From: GWE2-40-63 sp050179685
GTDB taxonomy: Bacteria; Bacteroidota; Bacteroidia; Bacteroidales; SZUA-534
Assembly: GCA_050179685.1 (NCBI GenBank)
Contig: JBFXEW010000004.1
Location: forward strand, 124,001 to 188,000
Direction: 5' to 3'
Length of the DNA stretch: 64,000 nucleotides
Positions 18,067 through 26,621 of the stretch are shown here, in pieces. The first letter of the stretch is position 1. The number at the start of each line of letters is the position of its first letter. The notes beneath the pieces are model-generated. The model was not told the DNA's origin. It worked only from the letters and a program-made list of their open reading frames with translations, and searched no databases. A program made the position numbers and the translations under genes.

Positions 18067-19062
18067 ATGAACGAATTATATCCATTAAAATTTGAGCCTG
18101 TTTTTAAAGAGAAAATATGGGGAGGTAAGCGTCTGAAAGAGGTTCTGGGAAAAGATGTTGGAGCGCTTGATAAGGTTGGCGAAAGCTGGGAATTGTCAGC
18201 ATATGATGGAAGTGTGTCGGTGGTAAGTAATGGTTTTTTAGCCGGAAACGATTTGCTGGAGCTGGTTGAAATATATATGGGCGATTTGATTGGCGATAAA
18301 GTTTATGCGCAATTTGGCATAAATTTTCCGCTGTTAATAAAGTTTATCGATGCCAACGATTACCTTTCGGTTCAGGTGCATCCCGACGATGAAATGGCCC
18401 TTGAGCGACATAATTCGTTTGGAAAAACCGAAATATGGTACATTATGGATGCCGAAGATGATGCGGAGCTTATTATTGGGTTTAATCAAAAACTTGATAA
18501 AGAAAAATACCTGCAGGTTTTTAATTCAGGAAAACTGGGCGAAGTTTTGCATCGCGAAAAAGTGAATAAAGGCGATGTGTTTTTTATGCCGGCGGGTCGT
18601 GTTCATGCAACCGGACCCGGAATTTTATTTGCCGAAATTCAGCAAACTTCTGATTTAACTTATCGCATTTACGACTGGGACCGGGTTGATGCTGATGGAA
18701 ATAGTCGCGAAATGCACACCGAACTGGCTGTGGATGCTATTGATTTTGAGCAACCCGAACAACTAAAAACAAGGTATCGACAGGAAATAAATCAACGAAA
18801 CGAGGTGCAGTCGTGTAAATATTTTACCACCAATTTATTAAAACTGAATCAGAAAATTGTGCTTAATTATGTATGGCTCGATTCGTTTGTGGTTTTTATG
18901 GGTATTGATGGCGATTTGGATATTCATTTTTCACCCAACCAGGCCCCGGTTCGTTTGAGTAAAGGAGAAACCGTTTTAGTACCGGCCCTGATTGACGAAA
19001 TTACTCTACAGCCACTTACGCCTGAAGCCAAAGTACTCGAAGTTTATGTGCCTATGGAATAA
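18067..19062 (+). CDS. manA: Mannose-6-phosphate isomerase, class I
   Basis: Interconverts fructose-6-phosphate and mannose-6-phosphate, feeding GDP-mannose and glycan synthesis. The 331-aa cupin-fold protein shows the metal-binding motif QVHPDD at 18367 onward, the second metal His in AGRVHATG, and the N-terminal IWGGKRL and GESWELS blocks. The length fits the short bacterial type-I form. ATG 18067 is preceded by a full promoter. It is not followed closely by genes of the same pathway. Confidence 0.93.
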   Translation: MNELYPLKFEPVFKEKIWGGKRLKEVLGKDVGALDKVGESWELSAYDGSVSVVSNGFLAGNDLLELVEIYMGDLIGDKVYAQFGINFPLLIKFIDANDYLSVQVHPDDEMALERHNSFGKTEIWYIMDAEDDAELIIGFNQKLDKEKYLQVFNSGKLGEVLHREKVNKGDVFFMPAGRVHATGPGILFAEIQQTSDLTYRIYDWDRVDADGNSREMHTELAVDAIDFEQPEQLKTRYRQEINQRNEVQSCKYFTTNLLKLNQKIVLNYVWLDSFVVFMGIDGDLDIHFSPNQAPVRLSKGETVLVPALIDEITLQPLTPEAKVLEVYVPME

Positions 19063-19124
19063 GCATTTAAAACATTACCAGAATCAATACGTTTAGCATT
19101 AGGTAAGCAACTAAAAATTAGTAT

Positions 19125-19811
19125 ATGGACACCAGAAAATTTCTTTTTTCTTTATTATTTCTACTGTTTTCAATTTTTGCTGTTAAGGCTCAGGTGAGTG
19201 AGAAACTCGATGCCTTTAATAGTGTAAAGGTTTTTGGAAAAATTGAAGTTCGGCTCGAAAAGGCCGACGAAGCATCCATTCTTTTGGAATCGGGTACTTT
19301 TGATGTGGAAAAAGTAAAATTCGAAGTTAAGGATTCTACCCTTGAATTAAGATTGCTTTATGAATTTCCTCCCTCAATTAAAGTACAGGCTACGGTTTAT
19401 TTTACCGACCTAAACGAGGTGGTTGTAAATGCAGGAGCTAAAGTATATAATAAAGGTGAGATTGATGCAGCGGATTTTAATCTGGAAGCAAAAACCGGAT
19501 GTGAACTCGATTTGCTGATTAAAACCGATTCAGCAACAGTAACTGTTAATAAAGGAGCTTTTGTACGCTTAACCGGAGTTAGCCGCTCGGTAAAACTAAA
19601 AACGGCTACCGGAGGTTCATACATTGCCACCGAATTGGCTTCTGAAAATTTATATGCAAAAATGATTGGAGGAACTGCCGAGGTAAATGTTACAGAAAAA
19701 CTTAAGGCAAAAGTAATGTTTGGCGGATCGTTAAAATATTTACAACAACCCCGGTTTATCGATAGAAATACACTTTTTAAAGGAACTATTGGTATTCTTG
19801 AACCCTTTTAA
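19125..19811 (+). CDS. Secreted GIN-domain (DUF2807) protein
   Basis: A 228-aa exported protein: signal peptide MDTRKFLFSLLFLLFSIFAVKAQ, then a repetitive right-handed beta-helix of the 'head GIN domain' type. Short strands with regular Lys/Thr/Gly spacing (FNSVKVFGKIEVRLEKADE, GSYIATELASENLYAKMIGG) support the call. Family members are surface or periplasmic proteins of unknown role. The stop lies 3 nt before engB ATG, so the two genes are co-transcribed. Confidence 0.8.
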   Translation: MDTRKFLFSLLFLLFSIFAVKAQVSEKLDAFNSVKVFGKIEVRLEKADEASILLESGTFDVEKVKFEVKDSTLELRLLYEFPPSIKVQATVYFTDLNEVVVNAGAKVYNKGEIDAADFNLEAKTGCELDLLIKTDSATVTVNKGAFVRLTGVSRSVKLKTATGGSYIATELASENLYAKMIGGTAEVNVTEKLKAKVMFGGSLKYLQQPRFIDRNTLFKGTIGILEPF

Positions 19812-19814
19812 TTT

Positions 19815-20426
19815 ATGGAAATACAAAAAGCAGAATTTGTAATTAGTAATACCGATTATAAAAAGTGTCCGGAAGCAAACATGCCCGAGTATGCCTTTAT
19901 TGGGCGTTCCAATGTGGGAAAATCATCGTTAATAAACATGTTGGCCAACCATTCCAAATTGGCCAAAGTATCGGGGCAACCCGGTAAAACGCAGTTAATT
20001 AATCATTTTATTATCGATAATAAATGGTATTTGGTCGATTTACCCGGCTATGGTTATGCCAAGGTTTCAAAAACAATGCGCACCAAATGGCAAAAATTTA
20101 TTCAGGATTATTTGTTGATGCGCACCAATTTATATTGTGTGTTTGTGTTGCTCGATTCGCGCCTTGAACCGCAAAAAATTGATATGGAGTTTTTAGAATG
20201 GCTTGGAACCAATGGTATTCCGGTGGCATTGGCTTTTACCAAAGCCGATAAATTGTCGAAAACTGCTTTGGCAAAAAATATTGCTGTTTATAAAAAAGAA
20301 TTGCTTAAACATTGGGAACAATTACCCCAATATTTTATCACCTCGGCCGAAACCAAATTAGGTAAAGATGAATTGCTTGGGTATATTCATCAAATCAATA
20401 CCGAAAATCCCTGGGTGGCTCATTAA
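19815..20426 (+). CDS. engB: Ribosome biogenesis GTP-binding protein EngB/YsxC
   Basis: A 203-aa cytoplasmic GTPase needed for assembly of the large ribosomal subunit. The P-loop is GRSNVGKSS (30-38), switch II/G3 is DLPGYGYAK, and the base-recognition motif is TKAD in FTKADKL. The length and the lack of extra domains fit EngB. It is preceded by a GIN-domain gene with a 3-nt gap. Nothing resembling a terminator follows in the 221-nt gap to prs. Confidence 0.95.
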   Translation: MEIQKAEFVISNTDYKKCPEANMPEYAFIGRSNVGKSSLINMLANHSKLAKVSGQPGKTQLINHFIIDNKWYLVDLPGYGYAKVSKTMRTKWQKFIQDYLLMRTNLYCVFVLLDSRLEPQKIDMEFLEWLGTNGIPVALAFTKADKLSKTALAKNIAVYKKELLKHWEQLPQYFITSAETKLGKDELLGYIHQINTENPWVAH

Positions 20427-20596
20427 ACGGATGGTTTGACTCGATTGTCAGTTAACTTTGTAAAGTGTTTGACATTCAGACAGAAATGTGGAAATCATTT
20501 TGTTTATTACGCGATAAAATGTTTTTAGAATTAAACAACAGTAAATAACTTGTTATTAAAAAGTTAAAAAAAGTGCGGTGTGTCTTATTTATTTTA

Positions 20597-20604
20597 TAAT
20601 TTTG
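20597..20604 (+). promoter_or_regulatory. -7 promoter element for prs
   Basis: TAATTTTG is an exact TAnnTTTG match 43 nt before the prs ATG (20648). A second exact match, TAACTTTG at 20453-20460, lies further upstream. Neither has a well-spaced TTG -33. Confidence 0.5.
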
Positions 20605-20647
20605 TGCCGTGTTTTAGTAATCTTAAAATTCAGAAAACCAATTCGTT

Positions 20648-21586
20648 ATGTCTCTTACGGCTCCAATTAAACTTTTTTCCGGTACGCAAACCAAATACCT
20701 TGCTGAAAAAATTGCCGAATGTTATGGCACAAATCTAGGTAGAACTTCAGTACAACGTTTTAGTGATGGGGAATTCCAACCTTTGTATGAAGAAACGGTT
20801 CGCGGTTCCCATGTTTTTATTATTCAATCAACGTTTCAGCCATCTGATAATTTGCTTGAATTGTTATTAATGATTGATGCGGCCAAGCGGGCTTCGGCTT
20901 ACAAAATAGTAGCTGTAATTCCGTATTTTGGCTTTGCCCGCCAGGACAGAAAAGACAAGCCCCGGGTTTCCATTGGAGCTAAATTAATTGCCGATTTGCT
21001 CGAAGCTGCCGGTGTATCAAGAGTAATGACAATGGATTTGCATGCCGACCAGATTCAGGGATTTTTCAATATTCCTGTCGACCATCTTTATGCTTCGTCA
21101 ATTTTTACTCCTTACCTGCGCTCACTAAATCTCGATAACTTAACCATTGCCGCTCCCGATATGGGTGGTACCAAAAGAGCCTACGCTTATTCAACTTATC
21201 TGGGAACACCCGTGGTTATAAGCCATAAAAGTCGCTCAAAAGCAAACGAAATTGGCGATATGCGCGTAATTGGCGATGTAATGGATAAAAATGTGGTTAT
21301 TGTCGACGACATGGTTGATACGGCAGGAACCATTACCAAAGCAGCAAGTATTATGATGGACAGCGGCGCCAGAAGTGTCCGGGTTATGGCTACACATCCC
21401 ATACTTTCGGGTCCGGCTTATGAGCGTATTGAACGTTCCGACATTACTGAATTGATTGTTACCGATACCATTCCACTAAAAAAGCAATGCGATAAGATTA
21501 CCGTGCTGCCGGTGGCCGATTTATTTGCAAATACAATTAAAAGTGTTTACAATCAGCGGTCAATCAGCTCAAACTTTATTTTCTAG
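20648..21586 (+). CDS. prs: Ribose-phosphate pyrophosphokinase
   Basis: Makes PRPP from ribose-5-phosphate and ATP, the entry point for purine, pyrimidine, His and Trp synthesis. The 312-aa protein shows the pyrophosphate/Mg motif with DLHADQIQGFF, the catalytic loop YFGFARQDRK and the PRPP-binding loop VVIVDDMVDTAGTI. This is the normal class I length. It is a single-gene unit: own promoter region upstream and a strong intrinsic terminator downstream. Confidence 0.96.
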   Translation: MSLTAPIKLFSGTQTKYLAEKIAECYGTNLGRTSVQRFSDGEFQPLYEETVRGSHVFIIQSTFQPSDNLLELLLMIDAAKRASAYKIVAVIPYFGFARQDRKDKPRVSIGAKLIADLLEAAGVSRVMTMDLHADQIQGFFNIPVDHLYASSIFTPYLRSLNLDNLTIAAPDMGGTKRAYAYSTYLGTPVVISHKSRSKANEIGDMRVIGDVMDKNVVIVDDMVDTAGTITKAASIMMDSGARSVRVMATHPILSGPAYERIERSDITELIVTDTIPLKKQCDKITVLPVADLFANTIKSVYNQRSISSNFIF

Positions 21587-21607
21587 AAAAAACTAACTTA
21601 AGATAGT

Positions 21608-21643
21608 AAAGCATCTTCGATACTATTTGAAGATGCTTTTTTT
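21608..21643 (+). terminator. Intrinsic terminator after prs
   Basis: An 11-bp perfect stem (21608-21618 with 21629-21639, AAAGCATCTTC and its complement) with a 10-nt loop, followed by a run of T to 21643. It begins 21 nt past the prs stop. Confidence 0.85.
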
Positions 21644-21687
21644 AATTTATTTTTTGATCAATTCGGTTTTTAATCGATTGAAATTTA

Positions 21688-21695
21688 TATCTTTG
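21688..21695 (+). promoter_or_regulatory. -7 promoter element for rplY-pth
   Basis: TATCTTTG is an exact TAnnTTTG match, 72 nt before the rplY ATG. The leader from about 21702 to 21767 contains a G-rich start (GGGGGACTTGG) but no hairpin I can defend. Confidence 0.55.
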
Positions 21696-21767
21696 CAGCC
21701 GCAAATTTTAATTGTCTAACGTGTAATGGGGGACTTGGTCTCAGGTAGCACATAAAGTTTTTAGAAC

Positions 21768-22349
21768 ATGAAAACCTTTGATTTAAAAGGAAACAAACGG
21801 ACAGAGCTTGGTAAAAAATCAACTCGTGAGTTAAGAAAACAGGAATTAGTTCCCTGTGTATTGTATGGTGGTGCTGAGAATATTCACTTTTCAGTGGTAT
21901 CTAAAGATTTCAAGGATTTGGTTTATACCCCAAATGTTTATTTGGTAAACCTTGACATTGATGGAAAAAAATTCCGTGCAGCTATGCAAAACATTCAGTT
22001 CAATTCAGTTTCAGATGAGATTGAGCATGTAGATTTTCTTGAGATATCTGACACTAAATTAATGAACATCCAGATTCCGGTTAAACTTACAGGAGTTTCT
22101 GAAGGTGTGAAGCAAGGGGGTAAATTGATGTTGAAAATGCGTAAACTACGTGTTAAAGGTTTCCCAAAAGATTTCCCTGATACCCTTGATATCGATATTA
22201 CAGCATTGATGCTTGGTAAATCGATTAAAGTTGGTGAGTTAAGCTTCAAAAACCTGGAATTATTAGATCCTAAAAATGCCGTAGTAACTACAGTTCGTCT
22301 TACCCGTAGTGCTATGTCAGCAAAACAACAAGCTGAAGGAGCTAAGTAA
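21768..22349 (+). CDS. rplY: 50S ribosomal protein L25/general stress protein Ctc
   Basis: Binds 5S rRNA in the large subunit. The 193-aa protein is the long CTC form: the N-terminal L25 beta-barrel (GNKRTELGKKSTRELRKQ, then VLYGG) followed by the C-terminal TL5 domain (HVDFLEISD onward) as in Bacteroidota. The Lys/Ala-rich tail SAKQQAEGAK is typical. It is followed after 11 nt by pth, a conserved pairing of stalled-ribosome housekeeping. Confidence 0.93.
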   Translation: MKTFDLKGNKRTELGKKSTRELRKQELVPCVLYGGAENIHFSVVSKDFKDLVYTPNVYLVNLDIDGKKFRAAMQNIQFNSVSDEIEHVDFLEISDTKLMNIQIPVKLTGVSEGVKQGGKLMLKMRKLRVKGFPKDFPDTLDIDITALMLGKSIKVGELSFKNLELLDPKNAVVTTVRLTRSAMSAKQQAEGAK

Positions 22350-22360
22350 TCGACTAACAA

Positions 22361-22924
22361 ATGAAATACCTTATTGCAGGGTTAGGAAATATTGGACAAG
22401 AATATTCCGAAACTCGTCACAATATTGGATTCAAAGTATTGGACGCTTTAGCCGAAGCGTCCAATACTGTTTTTAAGGACGGTCGTCGTGCTATGGTGGC
22501 CGAAATAAAACACCGTGGGCGCATTTTAGTGCTCATAAAACCAACCACTTACATGAATTTGAGTGGTAAGTCCATTCATTACTGGCTTCAAAAAGAAAAA
22601 ATACCTATTGAAAATCTACTGGTTGTAACCGATGATTTGGCTTTGCCTTTTGGCAAAATTCGAATCCGGGCCAAAGGAAGCGATGCCGGACACAATGGTT
22701 TAAAAAGTATAAATGAGTTGCTTGAAACCGACCAGTATGCCCGTTTACGCTTTGGTATCGGGAATGAATTTTCAAAAGGTCAGCAGGTCGATTATGTTCT
22801 TGGAGCCTGGGACGATGAGGAACTTAAACAATTGCCCGAGCGCATTAAAATGTGTACCGAAGCCATTCTGGCTTTTCCTACCCTGGGTATTCAGCGCACC
22901 ATGAATTTTTATAACAACAAGTAG
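22361..22924 (+). CDS. pth: Peptidyl-tRNA hydrolase
   Basis: Releases peptides from peptidyl-tRNA after abortive translation. 187 aa, normal for the bacterial enzyme. The active-site His lies in ETRHNIGFK near the N-terminus, the conserved N in TTYMNLSG and the Asp in VTDDLALPFG. It shares a transcript with rplY (11-nt gap), as in many bacteria. Confidence 0.95.
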   Translation: MKYLIAGLGNIGQEYSETRHNIGFKVLDALAEASNTVFKDGRRAMVAEIKHRGRILVLIKPTTYMNLSGKSIHYWLQKEKIPIENLLVVTDDLALPFGKIRIRAKGSDAGHNGLKSINELLETDQYARLRFGIGNEFSKGQQVDYVLGAWDDEELKQLPERIKMCTEAILAFPTLGIQRTMNFYNNK

Positions 22925-22944
22925 ATTCTTAATCGAACTACTTT

Positions 22945-25434
22945 CTAGGGGTTTGCTTTGCACGATTTGCAGTAGAGCTGTTTTACTTCTTCGTTTTCAA
23001 GAACCAGCAAGGTGAAATGTTTCCCGTTGAATAAGCTGCAAAAACGTTCCGGGTTCAGGTATTGAGCTTTACGTATGGCATAATTGAATTGGGGCGTATG
23101 CATTGTTTCCAGCTTTTGACTACACAACGACAAGTAAGAATAGACCAAATTTTCGGTAGCCTTCGGATGACTCACCCAAGGTTCAAGTGTTTGCAAAGCA
23201 CTTTCAATATCCTTGTTTTCAATGTAAAGTTCAGCAAACTTCATCGAATTTTCCATTCCCTCACTTTGCAAACCGGTAATTTCTTTTATTTTTTCAATGG
23301 CTTTAGCTCGCATTGATGCAGATTCTCCTACAGAATCGATATAATTAATAATGCTGAATTGATGTTTCAGGTTTAATCCGTCAACCGTTTTTTTTGTTAA
23401 AGGTGTGTAGTACAAACGGTCGATGCGTGTTTGCAGCAGAGAGGCGGCTCTCAAATCACTAAGCGGTTTTTGTGTAATTTCAAGGTAAATATCGTTAAAG
23501 GCAATGTATTCGTTGGCCGGATCGAGCTCATGCAGTTCTTTTACCTGCGTTTGAAATTCTTCGTCGCTTAATTGTTGTGTGGTGTATTGCAGCCAGACAA
23601 GGTTCATTTTCATGCCGGCATAATCTTCAGTGTCGGGAATCACAAGTTCCGACAGTACTTTAGGCTCATAACGCTGGTTTAAAACCTGTTTGATAATGAA
23701 TTTTTGAATGGAAAGTGCCAGTGCCCGGTCTTCGGCTTCAACAGCTTTGTTAAAACTGTGCAATACAAAGGGCCATTCGTTTTCCCCTTGAATATTGTGT
23801 ATTATTTGAAGATCGATTAAAGCATAGCGATGGTTTTGTAGGTAAGGTTCCAGTTCATCATTCAATTGATTTTCTTTAATATACCGTTGAATTTCAGTTA
23901 AGGATTTGCTGGTCAGGTGCTGGTATTCTGAACTGTCGATGTCATTAATAAAATCGCTAAGGTTATACCCAGTAATTATTTCTGCTTTTATCGGTTTGTC
24001 CTGACTTTCTTCCAGTGCATTTACTATACTTTCGGCGCGTCTGATTTGCAACATGCGATTCTCTTTTTCGCCCCCTTCAACCGATGAATAGGCAGTTATT
24101 TTCATATTCAGAATGGTGAATTTGGGTTCGTTCAGAAGTTTAAGAAATGGTTCAATATCTTCAGAATTATAAGTGTATTTTTTGTTTTCGAATGGAATTT
24201 TAAACGAACGCATCATGGTGTCGGCAACCGGCTGGTAGGCAAACCTTGAATTAATGGTTATGGTATCGGCCAATAGTGCCAGGTTTTTTGTAAATCGACC
24301 CTCGGGCTCAATCAAAAAGTTTGGCAACAAAGTGGTACAAAAGTTTTTATTTTTAATTATCACCAGTCCCAATTCATATGTATCCGATAAATTTTCGGGC
24401 AAGGCTCCCAAAGGAGTTTTAAAGGCATACTTGTTTTCATCAACTGTAGCCAGATTGGTTTTGAATAGTTTTTTTGAATAGATTCTTTTGGTTAGCACTC
24501 CCTGGTTTAGCAAGTTGTGGTCGATAATATTCGGACCACTGCAGGGAAACTGCTCCTTTTGAATAATATCAATTGCCAGTCCGTCTTTTTTCTCGCTCAG
24601 GAGCTTTTGTAGCGATCGTACATCGTCAGTTTCAAGATAAATTATTCCTTCCTCAATCGTCAGGTTTTTTTGATACTCAGCTAAATTGTCAATTCGATAT
24701 ATTTTTTTACAGTTTCCATTTTCCGGTTCTTTCAGCCCATAGGTTTTTGTACTGAAGGGAGCCGGCAGTTGATAGGCCAATGTGGCTCCCTGATTAAACG
24801 ATTTGTAGTTCCCCAGAACCAATGAAACATAAACCCGTTTTGCTACAGTGTCAGTTTTGGCGCCCACACCTGTTATTGGGTAAGCCAAATCTTCAATAAG
24901 AGCTTTGGTTTTTGAACTCGAGAACCAGCGAAAAACAATATCGTCGGCAAGTTTTGCATACGAATAGTTTGTAGTTCCTTTGGCAATAAGTGTTTTACCA
25001 GTCAGCTCCCTTCCGTGTTTTGAACCTCCATAAAAAGTAATCCGGTCTCCGGTAAGTTTTTTTTCTTTTTCATTTCTCTCAATGGCATCATCATTAATTT
25101 GTGCCATGTAAGCAGCCTGATCAACTGCTGCTTTTTTTAATAGTTCCACTTCGGTTTTTGGGTAAAGCCCTCTCGATTCGAGTACCGAATTAATTTCATC
25201 CAAAACCAGACGGCAAATAACTTCTTCAAATAATGTATCCAAAACGGCCGGGCTCATTGAGTGTATTTCGCGCCCAGCTATTTGGTAGTTTACATTAAGT
25301 TCCTGGGCCTTAATAGTTGTTGATGCCAATATTACAAGTAGTATTGTTTTTAAAACCACAATCCACCGGAAAGAAATACGAAAAGTTGTTTTTGGTAAGA
25401 AAAAGTTTCTGGTTTTGCTCAAAATAATGCTCAT
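22945..25434 (-). CDS. Large secreted protein with CAP-like and OmpA-like domains
   Basis: 829 aa, function not recognised. A hydrophobic export segment lies at about 24-43 (VLKTILLVILASTTIKAQ); the ATG at 25434 places about 25 residues before it, so a start nearer that segment is possible. Residues about 50-185 resemble a CAP/SCP domain (ELLKKAAVDQAAYMAQ; later FRWFSSSKTKALIEDL and ITGVGAKT). Residues about 410-505 resemble an OmpA C-terminal peptidoglycan-binding domain (AYSSVEGGEKENRMLQIRRAE). The rest is helical, perhaps TPR-like, ending with CKSCKANP. It converges on pth. It probably acts in the periplasm or outer membrane, but neither domain has been verified by a profile search. Confidence 0.6.
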   Translation of the reverse strand: MSIILSKTRNFFLPKTTFRISFRWIVVLKTILLVILASTTIKAQELNVNYQIAGREIHSMSPAVLDTLFEEVICRLVLDEINSVLESRGLYPKTEVELLKKAAVDQAAYMAQINDDAIERNEKEKKLTGDRITFYGGSKHGRELTGKTLIAKGTTNYSYAKLADDIVFRWFSSSKTKALIEDLAYPITGVGAKTDTVAKRVYVSLVLGNYKSFNQGATLAYQLPAPFSTKTYGLKEPENGNCKKIYRIDNLAEYQKNLTIEEGIIYLETDDVRSLQKLLSEKKDGLAIDIIQKEQFPCSGPNIIDHNLLNQGVLTKRIYSKKLFKTNLATVDENKYAFKTPLGALPENLSDTYELGLVIIKNKNFCTTLLPNFLIEPEGRFTKNLALLADTITINSRFAYQPVADTMMRSFKIPFENKKYTYNSEDIEPFLKLLNEPKFTILNMKITAYSSVEGGEKENRMLQIRRAESIVNALEESQDKPIKAEIITGYNLSDFINDIDSSEYQHLTSKSLTEIQRYIKENQLNDELEPYLQNHRYALIDLQIIHNIQGENEWPFVLHSFNKAVEAEDRALALSIQKFIIKQVLNQRYEPKVLSELVIPDTEDYAGMKMNLVWLQYTTQQLSDEEFQTQVKELHELDPANEYIAFNDIYLEITQKPLSDLRAASLLQTRIDRLYYTPLTKKTVDGLNLKHQFSIINYIDSVGESASMRAKAIEKIKEITGLQSEGMENSMKFAELYIENKDIESALQTLEPWVSHPKATENLVYSYLSLCSQKLETMHTPQFNYAIRKAQYLNPERFCSLFNGKHFTLLVLENEEVKQLYCKSCKANP

Positions 25435-25606
25435 AAATTCGGAAACAGCTAGAATCTCAATTATAACTTTACAAAGCTAAAAATATTATGCTAATGCATT
25501 TGTTTTCCTGTAATCATAATACAACAGTTGAATATAGCGAGTTCTTAATTTTTGAAAATTTAATAAGTTGATTTTTCGATTGGGAATTTTATTTTTCGCA
25601 AGGGTG

Positions 25607-25637
25607 TTGTTAATACGGGCCAATCGAACTAATTTTG
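25607..25637 (+). promoter_or_regulatory. Complete Bacteroidota-type promoter for hslR
   Basis: TTG at 25607-25609 and TAATTTTG at 25630-25637 are separated by 20 nt. Transcription would start near 25643, downstream of the first available TTG codon (25635), which therefore cannot be the hslR start. Confidence 0.65.
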
Positions 25638-25664
25638 CCTTATTTGAATTTAAATTGCAAAGTT

Positions 25665-26048
25665 TTGAGTGATTCAGATTTACGTATCGATAAATGGCTA
25701 TGGGCGGTTAGGGTTTTTAAAACCCGCAGTTTGGCAACCGAAGCCTGTAAAAAAGGGCGGGTGTATATCAATGGCGACGAAGCCAAACCCTCACGAATGG
25801 TGAAAATTGGTGATGTGGTTGAGGTTAAAAAACCACCGGTGTTATTTCGCTACACAGTTACTGAATTGCTGAAAAACCGCGTGGGAGCAAAGCTGGTAGC
25901 TAATTATATGGAAGATATTACCCCTGAACAGGAAGTAATTAAATTGGATATGATGCGACAAAATTTAGGTGGATTTCGTGAACGGGGAGCCGGTCGGCCA
26001 ACCAAAAAAGAACGGAGGCTTTTAGATGATTGGCAACAAGGAGATTAA
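25665..26048 (+). CDS. hslR: S4-domain RNA-binding heat-shock protein (Hsp15 family)
   Basis: Hsp15 binds 50S subunits that carry stranded nascent chains. The S4 fold is clear in RIDKWLWAVRVFKTRSLATEAC and GRVYINGDEAKPSRMVKIGDVVEV, and the Lys/Arg-rich tail GRPTKKERRLLDDW is typical. I choose the TTG at 25665 (127 aa, SDSDLRIDKW), because the only alternatives upstream (25635 and 25644) lie in the promoter or at the predicted transcript start. The next gene overlaps its last 23 nt. Confidence 0.85.
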   Translation: MSDSDLRIDKWLWAVRVFKTRSLATEACKKGRVYINGDEAKPSRMVKIGDVVEVKKPPVLFRYTVTELLKNRVGAKLVANYMEDITPEQEVIKLDMMRQNLGGFRERGAGRPTKKERRLLDDWQQGD

Positions 26049-26529
26049 ATGGCTTTGGTTTTCTTTGGTGTTTATACTGGTTTTGTCATGCGAACTGGAA
26101 CAAACCAATTATCCGCCCGAACCTTTTATTGAATTCAAAGATCTACAGGTAATTGATTCAGGTAGCGTTCTTGGAAGTGCCCGTTATTTTAAAATTCACT
26201 TTTATTTGATTGATGGCGATGGGAATATTGGTCCAATCTATCATCCGGATTTCGAAGGAAAAAACTGTAATATTGAGTTGTTTTATAAATCGGGAGCCAA
26301 TTACCAGCTCGACACCCTAATTTTGGATGATGCCCGTTGGTTCGAAATTCCCTATGTTGGCGATTTAGGGCAGGATAAGGCATTGAAGGCCGATATTTAT
26401 ATCGATTATGGCCCGTTTGTTGAAGCTCAACGCGAATACGCCAATTTCTTTTTAACAATTACTGTTTATGATATGGCATTAAATAAAAGTAATACCATCC
26501 ATACCGACACAATAATTCTTGATAAATAG
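26026..26529 (+). CDS. Small lipoprotein of unknown function
   Basis: 167 aa, not recognised. The N-terminus has a Lys-containing start, a hydrophobic segment and a lipobox, LVLSC (Cys near residue 22), so the mature protein would be lipid-anchored in the outer or inner membrane. The body looks beta-rich (HFYLIDGDGNIGPIYHPDF, FLTITVYDMALNKSNTIHT) like an Ig-type fold. It overlaps hslR by 23 nt, so translation is coupled to it, and it lies 92 nt before the efflux operon. Confidence 0.6.
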   Translation: MIGNKEIKWLWFSLVFILVLSCELEQTNYPPEPFIEFKDLQVIDSGSVLGSARYFKIHFYLIDGDGNIGPIYHPDFEGKNCNIELFYKSGANYQLDTLILDDARWFEIPYVGDLGQDKALKADIYIDYGPFVEAQREYANFFLTITVYDMALNKSNTIHTDTIILDK

Positions 26530-26580
26530 GGTTCTTCCTAAAGAATTGGTTTTTTCTCGGTTCAGTTCCTAAACTATAAT

Positions 26581-26588
26581 TATATTTG
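26581..26588 (+). promoter_or_regulatory. -7 promoter element for the exporter operon
   Basis: TATATTTG matches TAnnTTTG exactly, 34 nt before the GTG start at 26622. No well-spaced -33 TTG is visible. Confidence 0.5.
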
Positions 26589-26621
26589 AACCTTGTATCG
26601 AAATTTTAAAACAATCAGATT

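Noticed and set aside
17883..18095. 70-codon plus-strand frame between udk and manA
   Set aside because: It overlaps the manA start and contains the manA promoter; no family resemblance.
21696..21767. Ribosomal-protein leader or riboswitch upstream of rplY
   Set aside because: The leader has a G-rich start but only very weak pairing that I could find by eye.
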